In this document: positions 16,836-24,450 of the stretch, piece by piece
Layout: each line of letters opens with the position of its first letter
Position numbering within the stretch: the stretch's first letter is position 1
Assembly: GCA_028287745.1 (NCBI GenBank)
Contig: JAQBPB010000049.1
Span: forward strand, 1-64,000
DNA: 64,000 bases
DNA from: Chloroflexota bacterium
GTDB lineage: Bacteria > Chloroflexota > Chloroflexia > Chloroheliales > Chloroheliaceae
Reading direction: 5' to 3'
Notes under the pieces: model-generated
Told to the model about the DNA's origin: nothing
What the model saw: only the letters and a program-made list of their open reading frames with translations
The model's database searches: none
Made by a program: the position numbers and the translations under genes

Positions 16836-17021
16836 TTATTGAAGCAACCAGCGCGGGTCGACTTCATGTAACTCTCCCCGGTGAGTGATACTGGTCCAGG
16901 CTTTCCCGGCAAAGCGGTTAGCCAGACTGGTAAGAGCGGCACCAAGGGCCATTCCGGCAACACTGCCGATTAAAACCCCAATTATAAGACTGCTGTTTGA
17001 GTTATTTGCCTGGTTTTGCAT
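16836..17021 (-). CDS. Small glycine-zipper membrane protein
   Basis: 61 residues, unrecognised. Residues 11-32 (LIIGVLIGSVAGMALGAALT) form one hydrophobic helix with GxxxG-like spacing, followed by a short polar tail (HRGELHEVDPRWLLQ). ATG 17021 has AAGGAA 6 bases upstream, which supports a real gene. The layout resembles YtxH/DUF-type stress envelope proteins but is too short to assign. Its transcript probably ends at 16692. Confidence 0.6.
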   Translation of the reverse strand: MQNQANNSNSSLIIGVLIGSVAGMALGAALTSLANRFAGKAWTSITHRGELHEVDPRWLLQ

Positions 17022-17169
17022 AAGTTCCTTCTAACCTGGTAGACAGTAGGCCGAGACCGCCCTAAGGATCAGGTTGGTAAGGTATTTTCTACTGTACAAA
17101 GTTTAGTGATAATCTACAACTATATTAACACGTTTGAAGCAAATTTTGTTCCCCGACTTACTTACCGGA

Positions 17170-17514
17170 TTACTGAACTACCAGTAAAGTTTGCGCACCG
17201 GCCCAGAGCTTATCCAGGGTATAGTATTCTCGTTCGGTTCCCGTGAAAACGTGAACAATCACATCTCCATAGTCTATCAACACCCAGCGGCCCTGGTCCA
17301 TACCCTCCATGTGGCGCGGGCTTATATCTTCTTTATCCAGTTCTACTTCAATATCACGGGCGATAGCTTTTACCTGCCGCTCGCTGTTGCCGCTACAAAT
17401 TACAAAATAATCGGCTATAACGGAAACTTTGCGGATGTCCAGCAGTACAATATTTTCCGCTTTTTTATTGTCCGCTACTTCTACAATGGCACGTGCCAGG
17501 TCAATCGGTTCGAT
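17170..17514 (-). CDS. rsfS: Ribosomal silencing factor RsfS (Iojap family), apparent ATC start
   Basis: Binds ribosomal protein uL14 on the 50S subunit and blocks joining of 30S, lowering translation in starvation. The 114-residue frame is complete and family-like: LARAIVEVADNKKAENIVLLD start, DYFVICSGNSERQVKAI at residues 35-52, then RWVLIDYGDVIVHVFT and the closing YYTLDKLW. The stop is at 17170-17172. There is no in-frame ATG, GTG or TTG between the upstream stop (TAA in the leader) and residue 69. ATC at 17512-17514 lies 8 bases after AAAGGAG and is the best start; ATT four codons later (17503-17505) is a poorer option. Usually next to nadD; here it stands alone. Function firm, start unusual. 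Confidence 0.88.
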   Translation of the reverse strand: MEPIDLARAIVEVADNKKAENIVLLDIRKVSVIADYFVICSGNSERQVKAIARDIEVELDKEDISPRHMEGMDQGRWVLIDYGDVIVHVFTGTEREYYTLDKLWAGAQTLLVVQ

Positions 17515-17554
17515 AAGAAATACTCCTTTGAAACTAAATTATTTGCTTTGGGTA

Positions 17555-17583
17555 GGGCGAGACAGCATTTAGCCTGCTCGCCC
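17555..17583 (-). promoter_or_regulatory. Hairpin between the ferritin-like gene and rsfS
   Basis: Arms GGGCGAG (17555-17561) and CTCGCCC (17577-17583) with an inner CAG/CTG pairing. On the minus strand it follows the stop at 17605 and precedes rsfS by about 40 bases without a T-run, so it may be a weak terminator or processing hairpin. Confidence 0.45.
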
Positions 17584-17604
17584 GTTGCAACCTGCGCTAA
17601 AAGA

Positions 17605-18189
17605 CTAGCTAGGGGTGCTACCGGCATCGGAAGCCGGGGTTGCCGGGTCTTCCGGCTGGCTTTTAGTCTTATTATAGAAATAATACCCGGCGCCACCGGC
17701 GATACCTAAGAGCCATAACGAGCGCGGCAAGCCCAGGAGTTTGCCACTCTTCTTCTTGCCCTGCAACTGGCCGAGCGTTTCGCTCAGCTTGACGATGTTT
17801 TCGGTTGTCGCAGCCATATTGCGTAAGATTAGCGACATGGTATCTTCATCACCGGCTCGTTTGAGCAGGTCTTTGTAGTCAACCAGCGACTGGCGCTCTT
17901 TTTTCTGTAACAACTTGAGCGCATCGGCCGAATTCTTGGTGGAAGCAACCGACTCCCAGCCCTTTTTAAGTTGATCGCGCAAACCAGGAATAGGAAATTT
18001 TCCACCGAGGGCTGTTAATTGCGTCCCGGCGACTTCCAGGTTTGCTTCGTGAGTTTCCCGCAACTGGCTTAAGAGGGTTTTAATATCGCTCTCTTTGACC
18101 TTGCCGATAGCGACTGCCAGGGCATTAGCCGCCAATTGTTCGCCCTCAACTACCTTTTTAAGAGTTTTCTGTGCTTTGCCGTTCGCCAT
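17605..18189 (-). CDS. Ferritin-like helical-bundle protein with C-terminal membrane anchor (putative)
   Basis: 194 residues. Residues 8-145 are long amphipathic helices with regular acidic and His residues (for example ETHEANLEVAGTQLTALGG and KERQSLVDYKDLLKRAGDED) that look like a DUF2383/PA2169-type ferritin-like bundle; I cannot confirm a metal site. A membrane helix follows at about 160-178 (LWLLGIAGGAGYYFY), then a polar Ser/Pro tail. ATG 18189 is preceded by AAAGGAGG at 8 bases; the longer frame to 18270 has no such site. Function unknown, a stress role is possible. Confidence 0.6.
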   Translation of the reverse strand: MANGKAQKTLKKVVEGEQLAANALAVAIGKVKESDIKTLLSQLRETHEANLEVAGTQLTALGGKFPIPGLRDQLKKGWESVASTKNSADALKLLQKKERQSLVDYKDLLKRAGDEDTMSLILRNMAATTENIVKLSETLGQLQGKKKSGKLLGLPRSLWLLGIAGGAGYYFYNKTKSQPEDPATPASDAGSTPS

Positions 18190-18557
18190 TAAAGTTGCCT
18201 CCTTTAATCGAACCGGGCTTTTCTTACCCAATTCGGTCCGTTCCTTGATCAAATAGCGGCCCTGGGCCAATGCTTTGCCGCTTATTTAGAAGCACATTTT
18301 ATGCCGCTATTAAAATTATTTCCTGGTCAATTTGATAACAACCATGTATTAGCTTAGCTCAAATGGACTTAAAAAGCAAATTAGCTCCTAAGAGTTTGTT
18401 TGTTAATAAATTCAAAAGCCGGGATTTTCCTGAAAACCATTTAATGGCCGTATTATACCAACTTGTCCATGTTCAAATATGGTCCTGGTATTTTAGAAAT
18501 AATAACGGTGGGGCGGTAAATTATTTTGAAGGACAACTAAAGAAGTTGTGTGAAGCG
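18190..18557. other. Gene-free AT-rich interval
   Basis: 368 bases between two minus-strand genes. It should hold the end of the PIG-L transcript and the promoter of the ferritin-like gene. A weak hairpin (18533-18538 with 18544-18549) may end the PIG-L message. A 93-codon plus-strand frame here has no ribosome-binding site and runs into the PIG-L gene. Confidence 0.3.
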
Positions 18558-19385
18558 TCAGGAAGCTATTTCCAGGTAACCCTTTTTTGCCAGGTCCAAA
18601 ACCTCAAACAGACCGGCCTGGACCTGGCGTGGGGCAAATGTTAACCCGGGGTGCAGGCCCGCTATCCTGGCTAGCCGGAAGTGTTCCAGGTGGCTAAGCA
18701 ATAAAACATCGGCCTGGTTCAACCCGGCGAAATTAGACGACTGGGTACGGTGGCAATTAAGGGCGGCCCATTTGAGATGGCTGGTGTGGCGAATATCTAT
18801 CGCGGCGGAAATCTGGCTGGTTTCTATCCCGGTCAAACGCAGGGGCAGGTCACCTAAAGAGCCATCGAGCCTGTTGCTCAACCGGTCAACGTGGTAGGCC
18901 GCCAGGCTGGCGTAGAACAGCGCTTTCCCCGGTTGGGCGGCTTTTTGAAAGGCTCTGGTAGTGGCATGGTGGATGGCGATATGGTCCGGGTGGCCGGTCA
19001 GGCCGTCCGGCCCGAAAGTCAGGACGATGTCAGGCTGCCGGGTCTTGATAAGTTTTTCAATCGGCCGGACCAGGCGTTCACTACCAATTTCAGCCAGTTT
19101 GCCGTCAGGGAAAATTTGGGTAGGCAGCAAGCGGGCACCCAGCACTTTGCAGCACTTTTCAAGCTCGGACTGGCGCAGGCGAGCCAGGTTTTTCTCCGCG
19201 CCCGGCAGCTTTTCAGTACTGCCCTTTTCGCCACGGGTCAGGCAGACCAGGTCTATGTTTATTCCCTGCCGGGCGTAATGGGCCAGGGTTCCGCCAACCA
19301 GGAATGCTTCGTCATCCGGGTGGGCGAAAACCGCCATTATGGTTCGATTTTCTTTTGGTCGGCTTACTCGCTTGAAGGCCAGCAT
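18558..19385 (-). CDS. PIG-L/LmbE family deacetylase
   Basis: Zinc-dependent N-acetylglucosaminyl deacetylase superfamily, 275 residues. The metal motif AHPDDE is at residues 21-26, and a second His element (HPDHIAIH) at about 135-142. LmbE-like enzymes deacetylate GlcNAc-containing glycolipids or thiols such as mycothiol or bacillithiol precursors; which applies here is open. ATG 19385 has AAAGG 9 bases upstream. The gene stands alone between intergenic regions on the minus strand. Confidence 0.88.
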   Translation of the reverse strand: MLAFKRVSRPKENRTIMAVFAHPDDEAFLVGGTLAHYARQGINIDLVCLTRGEKGSTEKLPGAEKNLARLRQSELEKCCKVLGARLLPTQIFPDGKLAEIGSERLVRPIEKLIKTRQPDIVLTFGPDGLTGHPDHIAIHHATTRAFQKAAQPGKALFYASLAAYHVDRLSNRLDGSLGDLPLRLTGIETSQISAAIDIRHTSHLKWAALNCHRTQSSNFAGLNQADVLLLSHLEHFRLARIAGLHPGLTFAPRQVQAGLFEVLDLAKKGYLEIAS

Positions 19386-19592
19386 AGTTGAATACCTTTA
19401 GAAAATAAAGAGTTAACTTACCTGCTCAACAATGTTAACATAGGTCTAAAATATTGTCAATAATCTCCATAAAGTTTATCATGAATAAATTGGATTTATA
19501 AAGGCTGCTGCCCGGTACAAAGCCTATCCGGCTGAACCTGAAGCCGCTAAAGGACAGCCAGGAAAAACCCTCTAATTTTATAAAAATAAAAA

Positions 19593-19650
19593 CCGGCCTG
19601 GTTGAGGCCGGAAATTAAACAACCCCAACCAATAAAATTGTTGAGGTTGT
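19593..19650 (-). terminator. Double hairpin terminator after the 84-residue gene
   Basis: On the minus strand the stop at 19676 is followed by two hairpins: 19640-19650 with 19619-19629 (11 bp, one G-U), then 19605-19611 with 19593-19599 (7 bp) followed by a T-rich tail. Confidence 0.7.
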
Positions 19651-19675
19651 GAAGATTTAACCACTGGTAGTGGGG

Positions 19676-19930
19676 TTAATTTTCTTCTATAGTGTTCAAG
19701 AAGTCGGAACGGGGCTTCTGGCCGATTTCTTTCAGTTTGGCCCGGTATTCTTGCTTGAGATCGGCTGTCGCTTTTTCAAGTTCTTTACTGCGGGTATTGG
19801 CACGCTGAAGTTCAGAATTTCCGGAAGTTCCACCTGGATCCTGGTAGGAAAAATAGTTGTCATTGAGTTTCTTCAGTTCCTGTTTGTACCACTTATCGAT
19901 CTTGCCCCGTTTGAAGGAAAATAGCGCCAT
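19676..19930 (-). CDS. Small charged protein of unknown function
   Basis: 84 residues, not recognised. It is rich in Lys, Glu and Asn with no membrane segment; residues 40-75 (ELQRANTRSKELEKATADLKQEYRAKL) are predicted as a coiled coil. ATG 19930 is preceded by AGAGGTGG about 4-6 bases away, a good ribosome-binding site, and a double terminator follows, so it is a genuine single-gene unit. Confidence 0.6.
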   Translation of the reverse strand: MALFSFKRGKIDKWYKQELKKLNDNYFSYQDPGGTSGNSELQRANTRSKELEKATADLKQEYRAKLKEIGQKPRSDFLNTIEEN

Positions 19931-19970
19931 AATCCACCTCTTTTTCGTTGCCTACCCGGCAGGTATTTAT

Positions 19971-19988
19971 AAGAACAACAATGTTCTT
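19971..19988. promoter_or_regulatory. Dyad upstream of the 84-residue gene
   Basis: AAGAACA (19971-19977) and TGTTCTT (19982-19988) form a perfect 7-bp dyad around 4 bases, about 40 bases before the minus-strand start at 19930. Possible operator; no regulator is assigned. Confidence 0.35.
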
Positions 19989-20206
19989 GATTTTTCAATT
20001 ATTATAGGAAATCTATCCTTATTGTAGGTTAGAAAGTTGGTCCTGTATGTTCGTTAGCACACATAAAGCCTTACCTGCCTAATCAGGTTTGTACACCGTG
20101 AATGTACCCTACCACACAGACGGTTAACTTTTAAAGAAGTATCATTCTTATTGGATTGGGACATAACATACAACAGGACGGACGAAATGTGTAAAAGGTT
20201 GTGAGT

Positions 20207-20581
20207 ATGGACAGAAATACCGGGTACAGCATTCTTGTCGTAGAAGACGTAGAGGAAACTCGAGATGGCATAGAACAGCTACTGTGGGCGGACGGTTACA
20301 CGGTAATGCCGGTGCGCGATGAAAAAGCGGCCATCGTAAGTTCCAGGCAAGCCCCACCCGACCTGGTGCTTATCGGTCTGGGCGTGCCGGTGGACGAGCT
20401 TATCCCCACTACTAATTTGATCCGAATGCGTTCAGGTTTGAGCGAAGCTGTGCCGGTGGTAATTTTTTGTTTCGAGGCGCTGGAAGAGGGTGAGGAAGTT
20501 GCCCTGGAAGGCAATATTTACCTGACGCGCCCGGATAACTTTAACCAGTTGCGGGTTTTACTCAAACGTTTATTGAGTTGA
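20207..20581 (+). CDS. Degenerate response-regulator receiver protein
   Basis: Single receiver-like domain, 124 residues, no output domain. The acidic pair is present (E13 D14 in VVEDVEETRD), but the phosphorylated Asp is replaced by Gly57 (DLVLIGLGVP) and the conserved Lys by Arg in TRP. It is therefore probably not phosphorylated and may act as a protein-contact module. ATG 20207 has AAAAGG 8 bases upstream; the GTG at 20201 is too close to it. No histidine kinase is adjacent. Receiver fold is likely; role is unknown. Confidence 0.75.
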   Translation: MDRNTGYSILVVEDVEETRDGIEQLLWADGYTVMPVRDEKAAIVSSRQAPPDLVLIGLGVPVDELIPTTNLIRMRSGLSEAVPVVIFCFEALEEGEEVALEGNIYLTRPDNFNQLRVLLKRLLS

Positions 20582-20922
20582 GACAGGCGGTGTAGGCCGT
20601 ATAGCCTATTCCCACCGTTAGCCCGCGCCCGTTTCGGAACAAGGGTTACCTGCAAAGATAGATAAGAATAACATTACATATGTGTGGTAGCGAACAGACG
20701 GGTTTTTTCAGTCATAGTAGAATTAAAAGACATAATCAGCTCAATTTTGGCCTTGTTATTAATGGGTTACAGGGATCCTGGCTTAATTATTGCTTAATTG
20801 TAATTGAGATACCAGGTTTAAACCTATAGAAAAATTAAAGAACCCCTCAAAAATTCCTCCTTGACTAGTTTCGGCCAATTATTTTTGAGAAGAGAAGAAA
20901 AAAAGTATTGAAAGGAATAATA
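20582..20922 (+). other. Gene-free interval and likely long leader of the RRM gene
   Basis: 341 bases. It has a possible large fold: CTCAATT near 20739 with AATTGAG near 20801, and CCTGG with CCAGG inside. Genes for RRM proteins of this type are often cold-regulated through long leaders, so a temperature-responsive leader is conceivable (inference). No open frame or clear promoter stands out. Confidence 0.3.
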
Positions 20923-21219
20923 ATGACCAAAAAATTGTACGTCAGTGGCCTGACTAACCGTGCTTCCGAGGCAAGTTTAGAAAGCTTGTTTTCACAAGCA
21001 GGTACCGTTGCCTCGACACAGGTTATTACGGATCAGGTAACTGGAGCAGTCCAGGGTTTTGGTTTTGTTGAAATGAGCAGCGAAAGTGAAGCGATTCACG
21101 CAATTTCGCTTTTTGACGGTATGCTCTTTGAAGGCCACAGTATTATCGTACACGAGGCCCGCCCTCGGATTGTACGCCAACCCCGCCCCATTCCCCAGGA
21201 AGAACTTGACCGCTCCTAA
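20923..21219 (+). CDS. RRM-domain RNA-binding protein
   Basis: 98 residues, almost entirely one RNA recognition motif. RNP2 is LYVSGL (5-10) and RNP1 is QGFGFVEM (44-51), both with aromatic residues for RNA stacking. The tail is Pro/Arg-rich (RQPRPIPQEELDRS). Similar single-RRM Rbp proteins in cyanobacteria are cold-induced. ATG 20923 has AAAGGA 7 bases upstream; the ATG at 20908 is not supported. The desaturase gene follows after 42 bases and probably shares the transcript. Confidence 0.9.
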   Translation: MTKKLYVSGLTNRASEASLESLFSQAGTVASTQVITDQVTGAVQGFGFVEMSSESEAIHAISLFDGMLFEGHSIIVHEARPRIVRQPRPIPQEELDRS

Positions 21220-21261
21220 CATAAAAATTAGAAACTTTCAATTTTAACCAAGGATGTTTAT

Positions 21262-22386
21262 TTGAATACGACAAATCTTAAAAGCAGTAAGCTTATTAGT
21301 GAAGAGCAAAACTGGCGGCAGCAGATCGCGCCTTTCCGGAATCCCACTCCCTGGCGGAGCATCTGGCAGCTTGCCAATACATTTATACCTTTCATCTTTT
21401 CCTGGTATTTGATGTATCTCAGCCTTAGTTATTCGTACTGGCTGACACTGGCGCTGGCTCCCCTGGCAGCCGGGTTTCATTTACGCTTGTTTATGATTTT
21501 CCACGACTGCTGCCACCTGTCATTTTTTAAATCTCAGAAGGCTAACGCCATAATCGGTTCCATTTGTGGCGTCTTCTGCTTCACACCGTATTACCACTGG
21601 CGCTTTTACCACTCCCTGCATCATGCAACTACCGGGAACCTGACCAAGCGACTGGAAGGCGAAATATTGCCTTTAACCATCCCGAAGTATATGCAGACCA
21701 ATGGAGATGTGCTGACTTTAACCGTAAAGGAGTATCTACAGCTTACCTCTAAACAGCGGCTGGGTTACAAAGTTTACCGGTGGCTTCTTTTATTCCTGGT
21801 CGTGATGCCGCTGATAATCTTCCTGGTAATGCATCGTTTAGCCAACTCCCAGGCTGATAAACGGGCCAGGTACAGTGTTTATTGGACCAATTTCGCGCTG
21901 GTTGTCCTAACCGCCGGGTTAAGCCTGGTTTTCGGTTTCTTCCAGGTAATGCTGGTTGGCATACCCATCGTGGCAATATCGGCCACGGTTGGGGTGTGGC
22001 TATTCTATGTCCAGCATCAATTTGAAGAAACCTACTGGGAAGAAGCTACGGAATGGAACTATGTAACAGCGGCTCTCCAGGGTAGTTCCTTCTACAAGTT
22101 GCCGCTGGTATTACAATGGTTTACCGGCAATATCGGGTATCACCATATTCACCATCTCAACCCGCGCATTCCTAACTATAATCTGCAAAAGTGTCATGAA
22201 TCCAGCGAGCTTTTCCTTAACACGAAAGCCCTGACCCTCAAAAGTGGTTTAAGAAGTATTTTCTACCGGTTGTGGGATGAAGACACTCAGAAAATGGTGG
22301 GGTTTAAGGCTGTCCAGGTTAAAGAAGCTCCCAAAGAGGCTGTAACCAGTCAATTTGCGGCAAAATCTCTTGACGAAAACTATTAG
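21262..22386 (+). CDS. Fatty acid (acyl-lipid) desaturase
   Basis: Membrane di-iron desaturase that introduces a double bond into acyl chains, lowering membrane melting point. 374 residues with about four membrane helices. The three His boxes are intact: HDCCH (81-85), HSLHH (117-121) and HHIHH (294-298). Box spacing fits the delta-12/omega-6 (DesA-like) group, but regiospecificity is not readable. TTG 21262 with AAGGA about 8 bases upstream is the start. Located right after the RRM gene, suggesting joint expression in the cold. Confidence 0.88.
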   Translation: MNTTNLKSSKLISEEQNWRQQIAPFRNPTPWRSIWQLANTFIPFIFSWYLMYLSLSYSYWLTLALAPLAAGFHLRLFMIFHDCCHLSFFKSQKANAIIGSICGVFCFTPYYHWRFYHSLHHATTGNLTKRLEGEILPLTIPKYMQTNGDVLTLTVKEYLQLTSKQRLGYKVYRWLLLFLVVMPLIIFLVMHRLANSQADKRARYSVYWTNFALVVLTAGLSLVFGFFQVMLVGIPIVAISATVGVWLFYVQHQFEETYWEEATEWNYVTAALQGSSFYKLPLVLQWFTGNIGYHHIHHLNPRIPNYNLQKCHESSELFLNTKALTLKSGLRSIFYRLWDEDTQKMVGFKAVQVKEAPKEAVTSQFAAKSLDENY

Positions 22387-22466
22387 CCGGTAGACGCCAA
22401 TTAAGGTGGCGGGCCGGGTTGCTCCTGGCAAATCCGGCCCGCCAGAAAATTTCAGGAAGGTATATT

Positions 22467-22721
22467 ATGGATTTTATTCGAGTGGGCCATCACGTTATTA
22501 ACGTTAGCCTTATTACACATGTGAATTTTAGCGAAAATGAGGCTACTATTTCTTTCGCTAATATGATGCCGGGCGGTAACTTTTCCGGTGAAAATTCCAG
22601 GCCCAATAAAGTTGACCAACTGCGCTTTACCGACCAGGAAGCCGATGTTGTCAGGGACTATTTCACCAGGAATAGCGAGGACCTCCGGGCCGAGTCTTCC
22701 CCCGCCCGTTCCTCTAATTAA
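22467..22721 (+). CDS. Small hypothetical protein
   Basis: 84 residues, not recognised. The N-terminal part (FIRVGHHVINVSLITHVNFSENEATISFA) looks like beta-strands, the C-terminal half (residues 50-84) is polar and helical with a disordered Ser-rich end. ATG 22467 has AGGAAGG 6 bases upstream; the longer frame from 22419 lacks one. It follows the desaturase by 80 bases and is closed by the terminator at 22741, so it may be the last gene of the RRM-desaturase unit. Confidence 0.6.
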   Translation: MDFIRVGHHVINVSLITHVNFSENEATISFANMMPGGNFSGENSRPNKVDQLRFTDQEADVVRDYFTRNSEDLRAESSPARSSN

Positions 22722-22740
22722 GTTTCCGGCTATCTGCCTG

Positions 22741-22766
22741 TTAACCCCTACCAGGGGTTAACTTTT
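22741..22766 (+). terminator. Intrinsic terminator after the small hypothetical gene
   Basis: Perfect arms TTAACCCCT (22741-22749) and AGGGGTTAA (22753-22761) with a 3-base loop and a CTTTT tail. Confidence 0.8.
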
Positions 22767-22772
22767 ATAGCC

Positions 22773-22874
22773 TTAAACAGCCTGATGCCAGGCAACGTCT
22801 GCCAGCAGGGCGGCGGCATTCAGGTTTCTTCCTACCGCGGTCTGCTCCCGGCTAAATTCCCCTTCCTTCCGCAG
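22773..22874 (-). CDS. Possible 33-residue open frame with non-standard start
   Basis: Minus-strand frame of 33 codons plus stop, protein-like in composition (EFSREQTAVGRNLNAAAL...WHQAV). A very strong ribosome-binding sequence AAGGAGGTG (AGGAGG at 22885-22890) lies just upstream, but there is no ATG, GTG or TTG; CTG at 22872-22874 (10 bases) or ATA at 22878-22880 (4 bases) would have to serve. A candidate promoter is at 22919-22947. It may be a degraded gene end or a real small protein. Confidence 0.3.
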   Translation of the reverse strand: MRKEGEFSREQTAVGRNLNAAALLADVAWHQAV

Positions 22875-22918
22875 GTTTATTCCACCTCCTTAAATATTCT
22901 CTCAAAATATTCTTTCTC

Positions 22919-22947
22919 AAAGTAAAATACTGGCAAGGCTTGTTCAA
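22919..22947 (-). promoter_or_regulatory. Candidate promoter of the 33-residue frame
   Basis: Minus strand TTGAAC (22942-22947), 17 bases, TACTTT (22919-22924). Weak at the -10 but correctly spaced and directly upstream of the AAGGAGGTG site. Confidence 0.35.
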
Positions 22948-23071
22948 TCATGATAAAGTAGTGATTAGAAACCGTGGGCCTTTCACAGGCTGTTCGGAAT
23001 ATTAAGAGCGATTAACTTCACCGCAAGGTGACTAAAATCAGGCTGAATGTACAGGGAAAGGGTATTTGTTA

Positions 23072-23803
23072 ATGTTTCATTCGGCCAAAGCATCAGGGTT
23101 CCTTGACCTGGAAAACAGGTTATTGGCTGCGCTCACTGAAGAAGAATATCAACGCCTCAAACCCGAGCTTGAACCGGTCAATTTTGAGTTGGGCAAAGTC
23201 ATTTACCAGGCATACGAAAAAATCGAGTATCTTTATTTTCCTACTACCTCCATGATTTCTTTGCTGTTAACCCTGGAAGATGGCATGACCGCCGAGGTTG
23301 GTCTGACCGGTAAAGATGGGGTAGTCGGGGTTGCCCTCGTCCTGGGAAGCGATAATACGCCTAACCAGGCGGTGGTCCAGATTGCGGGTGGGGCTTTGCG
23401 CCTGAAAGCCCGGATAGTCCAGGAAGAATTTAAACGCGGCGGGACTTTCCAGAAAGTCTTATTGCTCTACACTCAGACATTGCTAACCCAGATTTCACAA
23501 ACCGCAATCTGTAACCGGCTGCACCCGGTAGAGCAACGCTTTTGCCGCTGGCTCCTGTTAAGTCATGACCGGGTAAAATCGGATGTATTAAAAATGACCC
23601 AGGAACTGATTGCCAGTATGCTGGGGGGGCGGCGTGAAAGTGTTACCGTGGCGGCGGGCCGGTTGCAGGATGCCGGGTTAATCAATTATGCCCGGGGCCA
23701 CATTACCATTCTTAACCGCCAGGGTCTTGAAGAAAGCGTCTGTGAATGCTATGGGGTGGTCAAGTCTGAGTACGAGCGCCTGCTAGGCTGGGATGGCGCT
23801 TAG
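23072..23803 (+). CDS. Crp/Fnr family transcriptional regulator
   Basis: 243 residues. The N-terminal 130 residues form a cyclic-nucleotide-binding-type beta barrel (VNFELGKVIYQAYEKIEYLYFP...MISLLLTLEDGMTAEVGLTGKDG), followed by the long dimer helix and a Crp-type helix-turn-helix at about 180-215 (MTQELIASMLGGRRESVTVAAGRLQDAG). No Cys cluster for an Fe-S sensor and no clear cAMP phosphate-binding Arg are seen, so the effector is unknown. ATG 23072 is preferred over TTG 23066, with AAAGG about 10 bases upstream. Ends at a strong terminator. Targets cannot be inferred. Confidence 0.88.
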   Translation: MFHSAKASGFLDLENRLLAALTEEEYQRLKPELEPVNFELGKVIYQAYEKIEYLYFPTTSMISLLLTLEDGMTAEVGLTGKDGVVGVALVLGSDNTPNQAVVQIAGGALRLKARIVQEEFKRGGTFQKVLLLYTQTLLTQISQTAICNRLHPVEQRFCRWLLLSHDRVKSDVLKMTQELIASMLGGRRESVTVAAGRLQDAGLINYARGHITILNRQGLEESVCECYGVVKSEYERLLGWDGA

Positions 23804-23825
23804 CCGGAAACTTTTTCCACCAGGG

Positions 23826-23863
23826 AACCGCCTGCTTTTAGTAGCCAGGCGGTTTTGTTTTTT
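23826..23863 (+). terminator. Intrinsic terminator after the Crp/Fnr gene
   Basis: Arms AACCGCCTG (23826-23834) and CAGGCGGTT (23846-23854), loop 11, followed by TTGTTTTTT. Confidence 0.9.
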
Positions 23864-24005
23864 ATTTTCAGCTTTTTTCAACCTGCCAGCCAATCCTTAT
23901 TCTCTACAATTTCTACAAAGGCAATATCATTCCACCAAAAGATATATTAAAACCCACCAGGCCCAACCCGCTGACTACCACCAACGCACCACTCTCGTAC
24001 ACGCT

Positions 24006-24237
24006 CATTCCGAAGATGCTGTACCATTTACACCCGAATATTGTCATCCCGAGGAGGCTGTACCAACTTATTCAGGTTCAGAAGGGATAGCCGACCGAGG
24101 TATCCCTGCGCCTTTGGCCTACAGGAAAGATGAAGACCTTGCCTGGTCTACGGCTGGAAAGGATAGGTCTTGAGACATTTCTAAATAGTATTTATTTGCC
24201 AAGGGCGCGGCGATACCTCGACTGCGCTCGGAATGAC
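24006..24237. repeat. REP-like intergenic repeat block with inverted ends
   Basis: A direct repeat of about 21 bases (24006-24026 and 24045-24065, 17 of 21 identical) leads into an element bounded by GTCATCCCGAG (24043-24053) and CTCGGAATGAC (24227-24237), a near-perfect inverted pair. Inside, GGTATC...GCGCC..TTGGC near 24094 is mirrored near 24198-24218. Translated, it gives the SERSRGI-like peptide often mistaken for protein in many genomes. The rest of the gene-free stretch 23864-24380 holds nothing else I can identify. Probably a dispersed non-coding repeat. Confidence 0.6.
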
Positions 24238-24380
24238 AGGGATAGAGCGGGGCATAGAGCGCGTGATAGCAGGTAGAGCGAGAGAAACCGGGGATAGAGT
24301 GGTGGGGTTGAGCAAAAAACCGGTATTGTAACAATTGAAATACCGGGAAACAAATGAAATACCAGGAAACATATAAAAAA

Positions 24381-24420
24381 TGAGCCACTTTAGCAAAGTT
24401 AAAAAGCTAAAAGTGGCTCA
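24381..24420 (-). terminator. Terminator after the DUF5666-like gene
   Basis: Arms 24406-24420 and 24381-24394 pair over 14 bp with one bulge. On the minus strand the hairpin is followed by T6. Confidence 0.85.
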
Positions 24421-24450
24421 AAACCGGCACAGCCCGTTTAAAGAAACGAC

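Noticed and set aside
17191..17709. 172-codon plus-strand frame
   Set aside because: It lies antisense to rsfS and the end of the ferritin-like gene, both of which have clear family or ribosome-binding support.
18363..18644. 93-codon plus-strand frame
   Set aside because: No ribosome-binding site, AT-rich unusual composition, and its end overlaps the well-supported PIG-L gene on the other strand.
23793..24173. 126-codon plus-strand frame after the Crp/Fnr gene
   Set aside because: It overlaps the Crp/Fnr end, crosses that gene's terminator and translates the REP-like repeat into a SERSRGI-type pseudo-peptide.
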